Assembly: GCA_016788425.1 (NCBI GenBank)
Contig: JAEURQ010000002.1
Span: forward strand, 1,033,702-1,097,701
Reading direction: 5' to 3'
Source of the DNA: Chthonomonas sp.
GTDB taxonomy: Bacteria > Armatimonadota > Fimbriimonadia > Fimbriimonadales > Fimbriimonadaceae
Length of the DNA stretch: 64,000 bases
Below, one piece after another: positions 26,749 through 34,854 of this stretch; the stretch's first letter is position 1; the number at the start of each line of letters is the position of its first letter. A model generated the notes under the pieces. That model made no database searches, was not told where the DNA came from, and saw only the letters and a program-made list of their open reading frames with translations. A program made the position numbers and the translations under genes.

Positions 26749-27738
26749 CTAATTCCCATACCGTACCACGACTTCTTGGGTAACCGCCTGATTACCCGCC
26801 CGATCTTGCACCGTCACCACCATCTTAAATTGGCTGGGGATGCGGTTCGATTTTTGAATGCGACCAACCCATTGCAGCGCATTGCCGTTCTGGCGAATCG
26901 CGCGGCGAGCCACGGTTTGAATGAACTGGCCATCCATGGTCCGCAGGATCACGCTGACGCCGGTGCCGCGCACCGAACCGTCGAACTGGTCGGTGATATC
27001 AATCTGCACCGGAATCGTGGAACCGGGGCGATAGCCGATCGTGCTCGGGCTGCGCACCGCGGCCGACGGCTTGATGCGGTCGAGGTTGACCACGATCTGG
27101 CGCGAAGCCGAGTTGCGAGCCAGGTCTTTGGCTTCAATGGAAATCGTTTGCGAACCGTCGCGCTCAATGGTCGAAGGGTCCCAAATGACGCTGATCGCGG
27201 TGCCCGAGCCGGTGTTGCTCGGAATGTCGCGACTGTTGACCTTGACCGTCCAGAGGTCCACGTTCGGCTCTTCGAGTTCAGCCGAAATGGGGATCAGGCC
27301 GCTCAGGAACGAGCCGTTGGCAGGGGCCAGGTTTCGGAACTTCGGCGCCTTCGTGTCGATGCGGACATTGCTGATGTTGCGCGTTTGAATAATGTTGCCC
27401 TGCGAGAAGTACTCCACGCGGATGTTGTAAGTCCCGGCGGGAGTCGCTTCGTCAAAGTTCAAGTTGAGCGAACCGTTGATCTTGTTGTTGCTATCGGGGT
27501 CGAACAGCCCTTCCGTGCGGAAGGAGATGGACGAGTTGCCGGTGTTGGTGGTGGTCGCCACCACCTTGGCTTGGCTCGTTGCCCCGTCAATCAGAAACTT
27601 CAGCTGATTGGTGAGACCCAAGAACTCGCCGGAACTCGGTGAAGTCACGGTCAGGCTTTGGGCGAACGCGGCAACGACAGCCCCCAAGAGGGCGAGTCCG
27701 AGGCCGGCTCGAAGTGTACGGGTACGCAGATTCAACAT
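26749..27738 (-). CDS. secreted protein with Ig-like domains
   Basis: A 329-residue protein with a signal peptide (RTLRAGLGLALLGAVVAAFA, cleaved near AQS). The body appears to hold two or three Ig-like beta-sandwich domains, with segments such as TKAPKFRNLAPANGS, SIEAKDLARNSAS and VVTVQDRAGNQAV that match the closing strand of cadherin-like or Big-type folds. No enzymatic motif. It heads the operon with the barrel, pseudocaspase and HhH genes. ATG 27738 was chosen because the signal peptide begins there; the frame extends further but overlaps coaX antisense to nothing conserved. Confidence 0.7.
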   Translation of the reverse strand: MLNLRTRTLRAGLGLALLGAVVAAFAQSLTVTSPSSGEFLGLTNQLKFLIDGATSQAKVVATTTNTGNSSISFRTEGLFDPDSNNKINGSLNLNFDEATPAGTYNIRVEYFSQGNIIQTRNISNVRIDTKAPKFRNLAPANGSFLSGLIPISAELEEPNVDLWTVKVNSRDIPSNTGSGTAISVIWDPSTIERDGSQTISIEAKDLARNSASRQIVVNLDRIKPSAAVRSPSTIGYRPGSTIPVQIDITDQFDGSVRGTGVSVILRTMDGQFIQTVARRAIRQNGNALQWVGRIQKSNRIPSQFKMVVTVQDRAGNQAVTQEVVVRYGN

Positions 27739-27817
27739 GATGAAGTCACGGATGGTGATTGGCCCAAAAACGCCACTACCAAGGATAGACGCTTCGCAAT
27801 CAATGATAGATTCGCAA

Positions 27818-28582
27818 TCATTTTGACAGCAACTGGGCCGCAAGGCGTAGGCCATCGAGCGTCAAATTTTCGTCGTATCGGTCGATGCACGTGCAGATGT
27901 CCTGCAGCGCCTTGCCGACTCCGCCCGTCGCCAGCACTGTGGCCGGCTCGCCCAGCTCGCGCTTAATCTTCGCGGCGAGCGCATCCACGGCGGCAGCGTG
28001 ACCCAAAACGAGGCCCGATTGGAGGGCCGCGCTCGTGGTCATGCCGATCACGGTGTCGGGGGCGGCGAGCTCAATTTGAGGAAGTTTTGCCGTGGACGAC
28101 GTGAGCGCGCGCATGGAAACGTTGACGCCCGGCATGATCACGCCACCCAGATAGTGGCCCTCGGGCGAAATCACGTCGAAGGTCGTGGCCGTTCCAAAAT
28201 CCAGAATGATGAGCGGCGGCTCGGCGACGGCGAGCCCACCAAGCGTGTTGGCGATCCGGTCGGCGCCCACCGCGTGCGGCGGGTTATAGAGCACGGTCAG
28301 GCCGACTTCCTCGCCTTTGGTCAGAAACGTCGGGTCAAAGCCAAGCCACTTAAAGCAGAATCGCGACCAGGTTTCGTTGACGCCCGGCACCACCGAGCCG
28401 ATGATCATTTCGTCGGCGCGAAACTCAATAGCGTCGAGCTCGCACAGGGCGCTCAGGCTCGCCGCGAGTTCGTCTTCGGTTTGAAAATGGTCGGTTTTCA
28501 GCCGCCAAAGACAACGCCAATCGCCATCGAAATAGATGCCGACGACGGTTTGCGTATTGCCGACGTCAATCGCCCAGAGCAT
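27818..28582 (-). CDS. coaX: type III pantothenate kinase
   Basis: A 254-residue CoaX-type kinase that phosphorylates pantothenate with ATP, the first step of coenzyme A synthesis. It has the ASKHA-fold phosphate-1 motif AIDVGNTQTVVG at the N-terminus, NPPHAVGADRIAN, LDFGTATTFDVI and GGVIMPGVN, all typical. Its start lies inside the end of glmM (17-bp overlap). A TAGACT box (28594-28589) ends 6 nt before its ATG, so it may have its own leaderless promoter in addition to read-through from grpE-glmM. Confidence 0.95.
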   Translation of the reverse strand: MLWAIDVGNTQTVVGIYFDGDWRCLWRLKTDHFQTEDELAASLSALCELDAIEFRADEMIIGSVVPGVNETWSRFCFKWLGFDPTFLTKGEEVGLTVLYNPPHAVGADRIANTLGGLAVAEPPLIILDFGTATTFDVISPEGHYLGGVIMPGVNVSMRALTSSTAKLPQIELAAPDTVIGMTTSAALQSGLVLGHAAAVDALAAKIKRELGEPATVLATGGVGKALQDICTCIDRYDENLTLDGLRLAAQLLSK

Positions 28583-29927
28583 GCGTCAAGTCTACTCGCT
28601 TGACCTTTTCCACACCAATATGCTCTTCGAACGCGGCGACCACCTGATCCAAGACGCGATCGCGGAGGTCGTAAGCGTCGGCCTCCACCATCACGCGAAC
28701 CATCGGTTGAGTGCCGCTCGCGCGTACGTTGATGCGGCCATGTCCGCCGAGTTCGGATTCCGCGGCGACGATCGCCTGCTGCACCTCGGCGCTGTTCTTA
28801 AAGGCGTCTTTATCGCTCACCTGCACGTTCGCCAGCAGTTGGGGCCAGGGTTGGTAAATGTCGAACAGCTCGGTCACCGGACGCCCGCTGCGCCGAACCA
28901 CGCGGGCGAATTCGAGCGCGGTGATGAGGCCGTCGCCGGTGGGGCCGCGCTCGCTAAAGATAATGTGGCCGCTTTGCTCGCCGCCGATTTTGCCGCCGAG
29001 TTCGTCCATCTTTGCGGCGACGTACTTGTCGCCCACGTTGGCGCGGTGCAACGAGATGCCGCTGCGCTCCATGGCCGAGGCGAATCCGCCGTTGCTCATG
29101 ACCGTGCCGACCACGGCCTTGGGCTCAAGGTTTTCTTTCCAGTGGTCGCACCAAATGGCCATCAAGCGGTCGCCGTTAATGAGGCGCCCCTGTGGATCGC
29201 TAAACACGGCCCGATCGGCATCGCCGTCGTAAGCAATGCCAAAGTCGGCGCCGCTGGTTTTGGTCAGTTCCTGAATCGTCGCCGGATGGGTCGCGCCGAC
29301 TTCGTGGTTGATATTGTTGCCGTTCGGATGCACGCCGGTTTTGATAACCTTCGCGCCGAGCGAACTGAAGACTTCACTGCCGAGCTCGTATCCCGCGCCG
29401 TGCGCGCCGTCAATCGCGACGGTCATGTCGTCCAGACGCTCCGGCACGAGGCCGACCAAGAAATCGAGATAAGCCCGCGTGTAAGTAGGGTTCGGGAGCA
29501 CCGTGCCGACGTGTTCGCCGACCGGAATTTCGTACGCCGGTTCGAGCATCGCGACCAGCGCGGCCTCGTCGGCCTCGGTGATCTTGCGGCCGTCGTGGGC
29601 CAGGAACTTGACGCCGTTATCGGGCGCCGGGTTATGGCTCGCCGAAATCACCGCGCCCATGGAGAACCCTTGCGTGCGCGTGATGTAGCTGATGCCGCCG
29701 GTCGGAAACACGCCGAGCGTGGTCACATTTACGCCGACATGGGCGAATCCACTGGCCAACGCCGCGCCGAGCATGGAGCCCGAAATGCGCGTATCGCGAC
29801 CGATGACGACGCTGGGCGCAAGGCCCTTTTGCAAAATGAGCAACCCCGCGGCTCGCCCGAGCTTGAAGCAGAGGTCGGGAGATATGTACGTGTTGGCCAC
29901 GCCACGCACGCCGTCGGTGCCGAACAT
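28566..29927 (-). CDS. glmM: phosphoglucosamine mutase
   Basis: A 453-residue alpha-D-phosphohexomutase that converts glucosamine-6-phosphate to glucosamine-1-phosphate for peptidoglycan. The start MFGTDGVRGVAN, the phosphoserine loop ISASHNP (Ser97), the metal loop YDGDADRAVF and the phosphate-binding RASGTQPMVRVMVE are all present and in order. Length is normal. The ATG overlaps the grpE stop by one base (TAATG), and the 3' end overlaps coaX, so the three genes form one transcription unit. Confidence 0.96.
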   Translation of the reverse strand: MFGTDGVRGVANTYISPDLCFKLGRAAGLLILQKGLAPSVVIGRDTRISGSMLGAALASGFAHVGVNVTTLGVFPTGGISYITRTQGFSMGAVISASHNPAPDNGVKFLAHDGRKITEADEAALVAMLEPAYEIPVGEHVGTVLPNPTYTRAYLDFLVGLVPERLDDMTVAIDGAHGAGYELGSEVFSSLGAKVIKTGVHPNGNNINHEVGATHPATIQELTKTSGADFGIAYDGDADRAVFSDPQGRLINGDRLMAIWCDHWKENLEPKAVVGTVMSNGGFASAMERSGISLHRANVGDKYVAAKMDELGGKIGGEQSGHIIFSERGPTGDGLITALEFARVVRRSGRPVTELFDIYQPWPQLLANVQVSDKDAFKNSAEVQQAIVAAESELGGHGRINVRASGTQPMVRVMVEADAYDLRDRVLDQVVAAFEEHIGVEKVKRVDLTHALGD

Positions 29928-30520
29928 TATTCTGCCACCCGAACGCGCGCGGCGCGAAGCACGCGGCCATTCATGGTGTAACCCGCTTCGAGTTCGTCCA
30001 CCACCTCGCCGGATTCCTTGCCTTCGGTCGGCACGGTCGCAATCGCCTCGTGCACCTCAGGGTCAAACTGCTGGCCGAGCGCCACGATGCGCTCGACGTT
30101 CAGGCCGCGGAGGGCGTCGCGAATCTGCTTGTCGATCATGCGCACGCCGATGAGCAGGTTGTCGAGCGTCGCGCCGTTTTGCGAGGCCGCGAGCGTACGC
30201 TCAAAATTGTCGAGCGCCGGAATCAGTTCGCGCACCAAATTCTCGTTGGCAAACTTGCGCGTGGTTTCGGCTTGCTCTTGCATGCGGCGGCGGAAATTTT
30301 GGTTCTCGGCCAGAGTCCGCAGCTTCTCGTCCTCCATCGCGCGGACGCTGGTTTCCAGTTCGTCAATGCGGGCGAGCAGGGTCTCGATATTCTTCTGGTC
30401 GCTGGATTGTTCGTCGTCGACCGCCTGGAGCAGATCCTCCATTTCTTGGTCGTAATCGGCGTCGGCCGAGCGCGGCTCGGGTTCGTCAGTCAAGAAAGGT
30501 CCATCGTGCTGATCTAGCAT
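29927..30520 (-). CDS. grpE: nucleotide exchange factor GrpE
   Basis: A 197-residue co-chaperone that releases ADP from DnaK. The acidic N-terminus leads into a long coiled coil (about 45-105, with LAENQNFRRRMQEQAE and KFANENLVRELIPALDNFERTL split across it), followed by the beta domain (FDPEVHEAIATVPTEGKESG). ATG 30520 was chosen because it begins the acidic tail; an alternative ATG at 30571 lies directly after a TATACT box and would fall inside the leader. No dnaK, dnaJ or hrcA is adjacent, which is unusual: grpE heads an operon with glmM and coaX instead. Confidence 0.93.
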   Translation of the reverse strand: MLDQHDGPFLTDEPEPRSADADYDQEMEDLLQAVDDEQSSDQKNIETLLARIDELETSVRAMEDEKLRTLAENQNFRRRMQEQAETTRKFANENLVRELIPALDNFERTLAASQNGATLDNLLIGVRMIDKQIRDALRGLNVERIVALGQQFDPEVHEAIATVPTEGKESGEVVDELEAGYTMNGRVLRAARVRVAE

Positions 30521-30572
30521 AGTGTTTTGAGTCTGGGAGCGCGAGCCATGAGGCTCCAGCGCGGTGCCCATA

Positions 30573-30578
30573 AGTATA
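30573..30578 (-). promoter_or_regulatory. -10 box (TATACT) candidate for grpE-glmM-coaX
   Basis: TATACT on the minus strand, about 53 nt before the grpE ATG, would give a leader of about 46 nt. The -35 region is poor, so this is tentative. Confidence 0.35.
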
Positions 30579-30628
30579 CCTACGCCGGGCGGAGCCTCCT
30601 TGTGATTTGGTATGATGGGAGTCCGCGC

Positions 30629-30704
<76 letters not shown>

Positions 30705-30956
30705 TTTTCGCCTTGTCCATACCGGAGACATGGGTTACACTCTTTGGGTGAGAGCGGGCTCTCCGGCGGATTTTGCGCTCGTGCATTCGGGTCCATGTAA
30801 CCCAGCTTGGTTAACGGCGGACCCTGCGGCACGGCCAGCACCTTTAAGATGCGCACGAAAGCCAGAGGAGTACGCTAGCGCAGGTCCAGTGTGATAAGTT
30901 GGCGCCTTTCTTACATCGCCAAGACACTACGCAATTAACGACTAGAAAAGGTGTGA
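30705..30956. other. gene-free flank of tRNA-Trp with inverted repeat, possible element remnant
   Basis: No convincing gene. A 9-bp inverted repeat TGGGTTACA (30731-30739) and TGTAACCCA (30796-30804) brackets 56 bp; the segment before it reads CCGGAGACA. This resembles terminal sequences of some insertion elements, but no transposase gene is present. Base composition falls toward AT just before the next gene. Confidence 0.3.
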
Positions 30957-31778
30957 GTGAAAAGAATGGATGAGGTTGAACTACTGAGGTCAGAAATCGA
31001 ATCGAAAGCACGCTTTGCAAATTTGTTTGCGAGGTACTATCGGGACCCGCAAGCTGGAATTAGTAACGAACTACAACAGGAGATTGCTTCGCTCGAACCA
31101 GTGTCCGAAATTCGTGACCTGCTCTCAAAATATGATGCCTTCTCATTTTCAGAGTCGCTCGCACTAATTTCAGTTTACTTATCTGCACTTCCGGTAACAA
31201 AGCAGGAAGAGAAGGCGCACGCCCTGATGACGTTTTTGATTGAGGAACTGCCGAACACCTTGTCGCAAGATAGAATGCTCACGGTTCGACGAGTCCTCTC
31301 GGGCTATATTCTTAGAGATGAGCAAACCCAGCAATTTCAAACTCTTACCAGTCATTTCCGCCCTCTCCTCGAGAAAGATATCGAGCTGTTCATACATGTA
31401 CAAGAAAGGATCCAGCGAATCCATAAGTATGATAGTGCTTCCAATAGGGCATCCGAAGGACAGTTTGCGGAGGCGATGCAACTTCTCGATAACATAACCA
31501 TCGATCGAGAGCTTAGGTATTTGCTGTTTTGCTCCGAAGAACTTGCAATTCACGAAGCCAACTCCCTCACACAACTTGCTCTCGCGTCCTTTCCAGCGCT
31601 TCTAGACGAAGCTGGTGTTTTAAAAATTGTTGAGATTATCAACGAATATCTCGACAGTGGCGACAGCATCCATTATTTGAGGTTAATACACGAAACTTGC
31701 AATAACTTCTTGCATAAAATGCTGGAAGATGGCGTTGAGCTTCAGATAAGTCTGAGACCACTCCCCGATGACTTGTGA
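30957..31778 (+). CDS. unknown helical protein with foreign base composition
   Basis: A 273-residue protein of unrecognised family, predicted mainly alpha-helical, without signal peptide or membrane segments. Its codons are clearly AT-richer than those of its neighbours, with frequent TTT, AAA, ATT and CTT, which points to recent acquisition. It lies beside a tRNA gene, a common insertion site. The GTG at 30957 is chosen over ATG 30966 because AAAAGG lies 7-8 nt upstream; either start is possible. No partner gene is visible, so its function cannot be inferred. Confidence 0.7.
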   Translation: MKRMDEVELLRSEIESKARFANLFARYYRDPQAGISNELQQEIASLEPVSEIRDLLSKYDAFSFSESLALISVYLSALPVTKQEEKAHALMTFLIEELPNTLSQDRMLTVRRVLSGYILRDEQTQQFQTLTSHFRPLLEKDIELFIHVQERIQRIHKYDSASNRASEGQFAEAMQLLDNITIDRELRYLLFCSEELAIHEANSLTQLALASFPALLDEAGVLKIVEIINEYLDSGDSIHYLRLIHETCNNFLHKMLEDGVELQISLRPLPDDL

Positions 31779-31994
31779 TTCTGACATTTATTGGAGTTGA
31801 ACAGGACAAATCTTAGAGATAGCTAGAGTGTGTGAACAGGACATAGGGTGGAGACGGCATCGGAACATGAAACAAGTGGTACCTGTAAGGATTGAGGTGC
31901 GAGCCAACTTCATGACGGGTAATCTGCTGGCCTTACTTAAGATACAGCCGGATAGCTGTCCGCTGTTGGCTCGGAAAGCCTCTTAATACGCGCC
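31779..31994. repeat. direct repeats TGAACAGGACA downstream of the foreign gene
   Basis: TGAACAGGACA occurs at 31798-31808 and 31833-31843. The second copy is followed by TAGGGTGGAGACGGCATC. The pattern recalls ends of IS481-type elements, a suggestion from memory that needs a database search. No transposase is present. The rest of the gap holds only a 39-codon frame of doubtful value. Confidence 0.3.
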
Positions 31995-33050
31995 TTACAG
32001 ATCGTCGATCATTTTGCAGTACGCCTCGTACCTTCCCTCGTCAATCTGGCCCTCCTCAACCGCCTCGCGGACACCACAATCCGGCTCGTGAATGTGCATG
32101 CAGTTGCCAAAGCGGCAGGCGATGCCATTGAACTCCGGGAAGTAGCTGCGCAGCGTGGCCGAGTCTAACCCGCGCAGTCCGAAGCTCCGAATCCCGGGCG
32201 TGTCCACCAGTTGCGTGCCGCCGTCCAGATCGTAAATCTTCGAGCGCGTGGTGGTGTGCGCGCCGCGCCGGTTGCCATCGCTAATGTCGCCCGCCTTGGC
32301 CAGTTGCTCACCCAACAGGCCGTTCACTAGCGAGGACTTCCCTACCCCGCTGTGTCCGACAAACGCCGAGCACTGACCGGCGATCGCCTCGCGAAGTTCC
32401 GGCAGCCCCTCCGAATCCGCGGTCGAGCAGAAAATGACGCGCAATCCGATTTCCGTGTACGGTTTCAGCACGTCAAGTTCGCGGCGATCCCCTCCCAGCA
32501 GGTCAATCTTGTTGACCACGATCAGGGGCCGTGCGCCGCCTTGTTGGGTCGCGATCAGGTAGCGATCGATGAGGCGCGGGTGCAGCGGCGGACTCACGAC
32601 CGAAACCACGATGGCGATGATGTCCACGTTCGCGACGATCAACTGCTCCTGGCCGGTGCCGACATCGGGTCGGGAGAGCTTGGTCGCGCGGTCAAACACG
32701 CGCGCCACGCGGAATGACTGGTCGGGCATCCTCGCGATTTCGACGCGGTCGCCGATCACGGCGAACTGGAAGCCGAGGTCGGCATCAACCTCGCCGACAT
32801 CCGGCACGCGGACGATCACGCGGTCGCGAAAGACCTCAGTGATCTGCCCGGCCACGGCGCCTTCGCCCTGCGCGGCCAGACGCTCCTCCTTGCGGAGGGC
32901 GCGCGTCACCCAGGTGTCAAAGTCGGTGCGTTCGACGCCCGAGTCGGATCGCTTTTTGAGGGCGAGGGCCTTGGTTTTGAGTTGTTCAAGCTGGTCGCCG
33001 CTGAGGTGCGACAGCTTGCCGATAAGCTGTTGAGAAATCTCGTTCTTCAA
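31995..33050 (-). CDS. rsgA: small ribosomal subunit biogenesis GTPase RsgA
   Basis: A 351-residue circularly permuted GTPase that helps 30S maturation. An S1-like OB domain comes first (about 65-125), then the permuted G motifs: NKIDLLGGD (G4), CSTADSEGL (G5), GHSGVGKSSLVNGLL (G1), and DTPGIRSFGL (G3). The C-terminal zinc site is in CRFGNCMHIHEPDC. The start is TTG at 33050, which overlaps the stop of a short upstream frame (TTGA); no better downstream start exists before the OB domain. It stands downstream of the sigma/anti-sigma pair on the same strand. Confidence 0.93.
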   Translation of the reverse strand: MKNEISQQLIGKLSHLSGDQLEQLKTKALALKKRSDSGVERTDFDTWVTRALRKEERLAAQGEGAVAGQITEVFRDRVIVRVPDVGEVDADLGFQFAVIGDRVEIARMPDQSFRVARVFDRATKLSRPDVGTGQEQLIVANVDIIAIVVSVVSPPLHPRLIDRYLIATQQGGARPLIVVNKIDLLGGDRRELDVLKPYTEIGLRVIFCSTADSEGLPELREAIAGQCSAFVGHSGVGKSSLVNGLLGEQLAKAGDISDGNRRGAHTTTRSKIYDLDGGTQLVDTPGIRSFGLRGLDSATLRSYFPEFNGIACRFGNCMHIHEPDCGVREAVEEGQIDEGRYEAYCKMIDDL

Positions 33051-33228
33051 TTGTTTGTGGAATCCAAATGGAAAGTCGGCACCCTAGAACAGGGCGCGGA
33101 TTGGGCTTCCACAAGCTCGCGAAGAAGTTACGCCAGCGCAAAGTGGAGCCGAACGGTGATTTCAGTTGCAGATTTTGTCATCATAGTGTTCGCCTCCGGA
33201 TTGAAGTGTTGAGAGTATTGCAGAAAAC

Positions 33229-33945
33229 TTAGCGCAGATTCAAGCGCTGCGAAATTTGGGCGAGTTCGTTCTCGCTGCGATCGCCGACCAGCATGTAGCC
33301 GTTGCCGCCGCGCACCCAAGCCACGCCGTTCATCGAGTTCACCTTGACGCGCGTAAGATCGGTGCCGGGCACTTCGCCGCCTTCGATGGCGCTGACGCCC
33401 GCGACGATATCCAGGATCAAGCCGCCGCGCTCATCCGACATCCAAATGCGGGTGCCGGGGCGACCATCCACGCTCATGCGCGCAAAGTTGGTGGGGTGCA
33501 GACCGCGCCGAGTGATCGGCGGCAGGATGATGCCCTCTTTCTTCAGCACATCGCTGATGTCGGAAGTGCTGGCGCGATCGCGAATGGGGCTGATGCCCGC
33601 TTGCGCCATGGCCGGATTAAGCGTGTTGCCCGCGCCGCGCATGGTGAAGTGCGCGCCGATAAGAGTGGCGGCCACGACTCCGCAGAGAGCCCAAGAATAC
33701 TTTTGCACCACGCGCTCGACGGGGCGAACGCGGTCCAGTTCGTCCAGTCGGCGAACGGCTTGCTGCCAAGACTCGCGATTGGGCACGGGGGCGACTTCGG
33801 CCTTCACGGCCGACTTCAGCTGAAGAATGGCGTCGTATTCCGCTTTGGCAGCGGGGTCGGATGCGACCCGCGCCTGGGCGGCGGCGAGTTCATCGCCGGT
33901 TAGCTGGCCATCGGCCAATAAATTGAGGTCTTGCCACTCACTCAT
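33229..33945 (-). CDS. anti-sigma factor, single-pass membrane protein
   Basis: A 238-residue protein. The N-terminal part (MSEWQDLNLLADGQLTGDE) is the short helical anti-sigma fold seen in many zinc-free anti-sigma factors; the linker is followed by one membrane helix (about 95-112, YSWALCGVVAATLIGAHF) and an outside domain of about 120 residues. It overlaps the sigma gene by 8 bp (ATGAGTGA) so the two proteins are made in balance. The outer domain may sense envelope state. Signal unknown. Confidence 0.82.
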   Translation of the reverse strand: MSEWQDLNLLADGQLTGDELAAAQARVASDPAAKAEYDAILQLKSAVKAEVAPVPNRESWQQAVRRLDELDRVRPVERVVQKYSWALCGVVAATLIGAHFTMRGAGNTLNPAMAQAGISPIRDRASTSDISDVLKKEGIILPPITRRGLHPTNFARMSVDGRPGTRIWMSDERGGLILDIVAGVSAIEGGEVPGTDLTRVKVNSMNGVAWVRGGNGYMLVGDRSENELAQISQRLNLR

Positions 33946-34507
33946 CTGCTTTGCTCTTTCGTAAATAACCTTCTTGCTCGGCAAACAGTTCCAGTTCGCG
34001 TCGCAAAATTGCCCGTCCTCGGGCGATTCGAGATCTCACCGTGCCGATCGGCACCTGCGTGGCTTCTGCGATCTCTTCATAACTGAAGCCTTCCACATCG
34101 CTCAGCAAAACCGCCGTGCGAAAATCCACCGGCACCTTGGCCAATGCTTGTTCAACTTCCGAGCCAAACAGGGTCTCGATGACCTGGCGATCGGGAATGT
34201 CCGATTCGCTGCCCGCCGGCTCCATGAAGTTTTCTTCATCCATGCTCAGCGTGCCCGGGCCACGACGGTTCCGCCGATATTTATTGATGTAGAGATTCGT
34301 GAGGATGCGCAGCATCCACGCCTTAAAGTTGCGTCCATCGAACCGATCGAATGCCTCGTATGCACGCACCAGGGCTTCTTGCGCCAGGTCGTGGGCATCC
34401 TCGCGATCGTGGGTCAGGCGCAGGGCCATGCCGTAAATGCTCGGATAGGCAGGTTCGGCAAGGCGCTCAAACTTTTCGCGTTGAGCGTCTTTTGACCGAA
34501 ACCACAT
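33938..34507 (-). CDS. ECF RNA polymerase sigma factor
   Basis: A 189-residue sigma factor with region 2 (YGMALRLTHDREDAHDLAQEAL ... FKAWMLRILTNLYINKYRR, split in the text) and region 4 (FRTAVLLSDVEGFSYEEIA, then GTVRSRIARGRAILRREL). It resembles RpoE/SigW-type factors. A TAGAAT box (34521-34516) ends 8 nt before ATG 34507, so its mRNA is probably leaderless. It is translationally coupled to the anti-sigma gene downstream. Confidence 0.92.
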   Translation of the reverse strand: MWFRSKDAQREKFERLAEPAYPSIYGMALRLTHDREDAHDLAQEALVRAYEAFDRFDGRNFKAWMLRILTNLYINKYRRNRRGPGTLSMDEENFMEPAGSESDIPDRQVIETLFGSEVEQALAKVPVDFRTAVLLSDVEGFSYEEIAEATQVPIGTVRSRIARGRAILRRELELFAEQEGYLRKSKADE

Positions 34508-34592
34508 GGTTGCCCATTCTACCTTTAGCACTGCCGCCATACAAATCTGTGCCGCGTTCAACAGCAACTTACGCCGACCCGTTCCCCAGCCC

Positions 34593-34627
34593 TTGGTTTT
34601 GGGCCAAACTTCCCGTATAACTATTGT
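34593..34627 (+). promoter_or_regulatory. promoter of the ferredoxin-DUF1592-DUF1552 operon
   Basis: TTGGTT (34593-34598), 17-bp spacer and TATAAC (34616-34621). An overlapping TATTGT (34622-34627) ends 8 nt before the ATG at 34636, the spacing seen at leaderless genes in this window. Confidence 0.45.
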
Positions 34628-34635
34628 GTAAGTTA

Positions 34636-34854
34636 ATGAGTACTCACGAGATTCGGCGCGACTATTCGTACGGCGACGTCACCGTTCACTGGGACGCGAG
34701 CAAATGTATCCATTGCGGGCACTGCGCGCAGACCCTTCCGGCCGTCTTTAAGCCGCGCGAACGCCCCTGGATTCGTCCGGAAAATGCGAGTCGGGAAGAA
34801 GTCATCGCGACCGTGCTCGCCTGCCCGTCGGGTGCCATCAGCATCAAAGAATGA
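34636..34854 (+). CDS. divergent single-cluster [4Fe-4S] ferredoxin
   Basis: A 72-residue ferredoxin-like protein. The cluster ligands are C24, C27, C30 (SKCIHCGHC) and C63 (LACPSGAI), the pattern of the divergent 4Fe-4S mono-cluster family (PF06902). It likely passes single electrons. ATG 34636 is preferred over TTG 34624. Its stop overlaps the next gene by ATGA, tying it to the cytochrome-type DUF1592 protein. Confidence 0.85.
   Translation: MSTHEIRRDYSYGDVTVHWDASKCIHCGHCAQTLPAVFKPRERPWIRPENASREEVIATVLACPSGAISIKE

Noticed and set aside
28536..29981. 481-codon plus-strand frame over glmM
   Set aside because: It is antisense to a clear glmM gene and shows no known domain, as expected for high-GC shadow frames.
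31867..31986. A 39-codon frame after the island gene
   Set aside because: It begins MKQVVPVRIEVRANF and has no ribosome site or -10 box at a useful distance, and no recognised family. It may be chance sequence in an element remnant.
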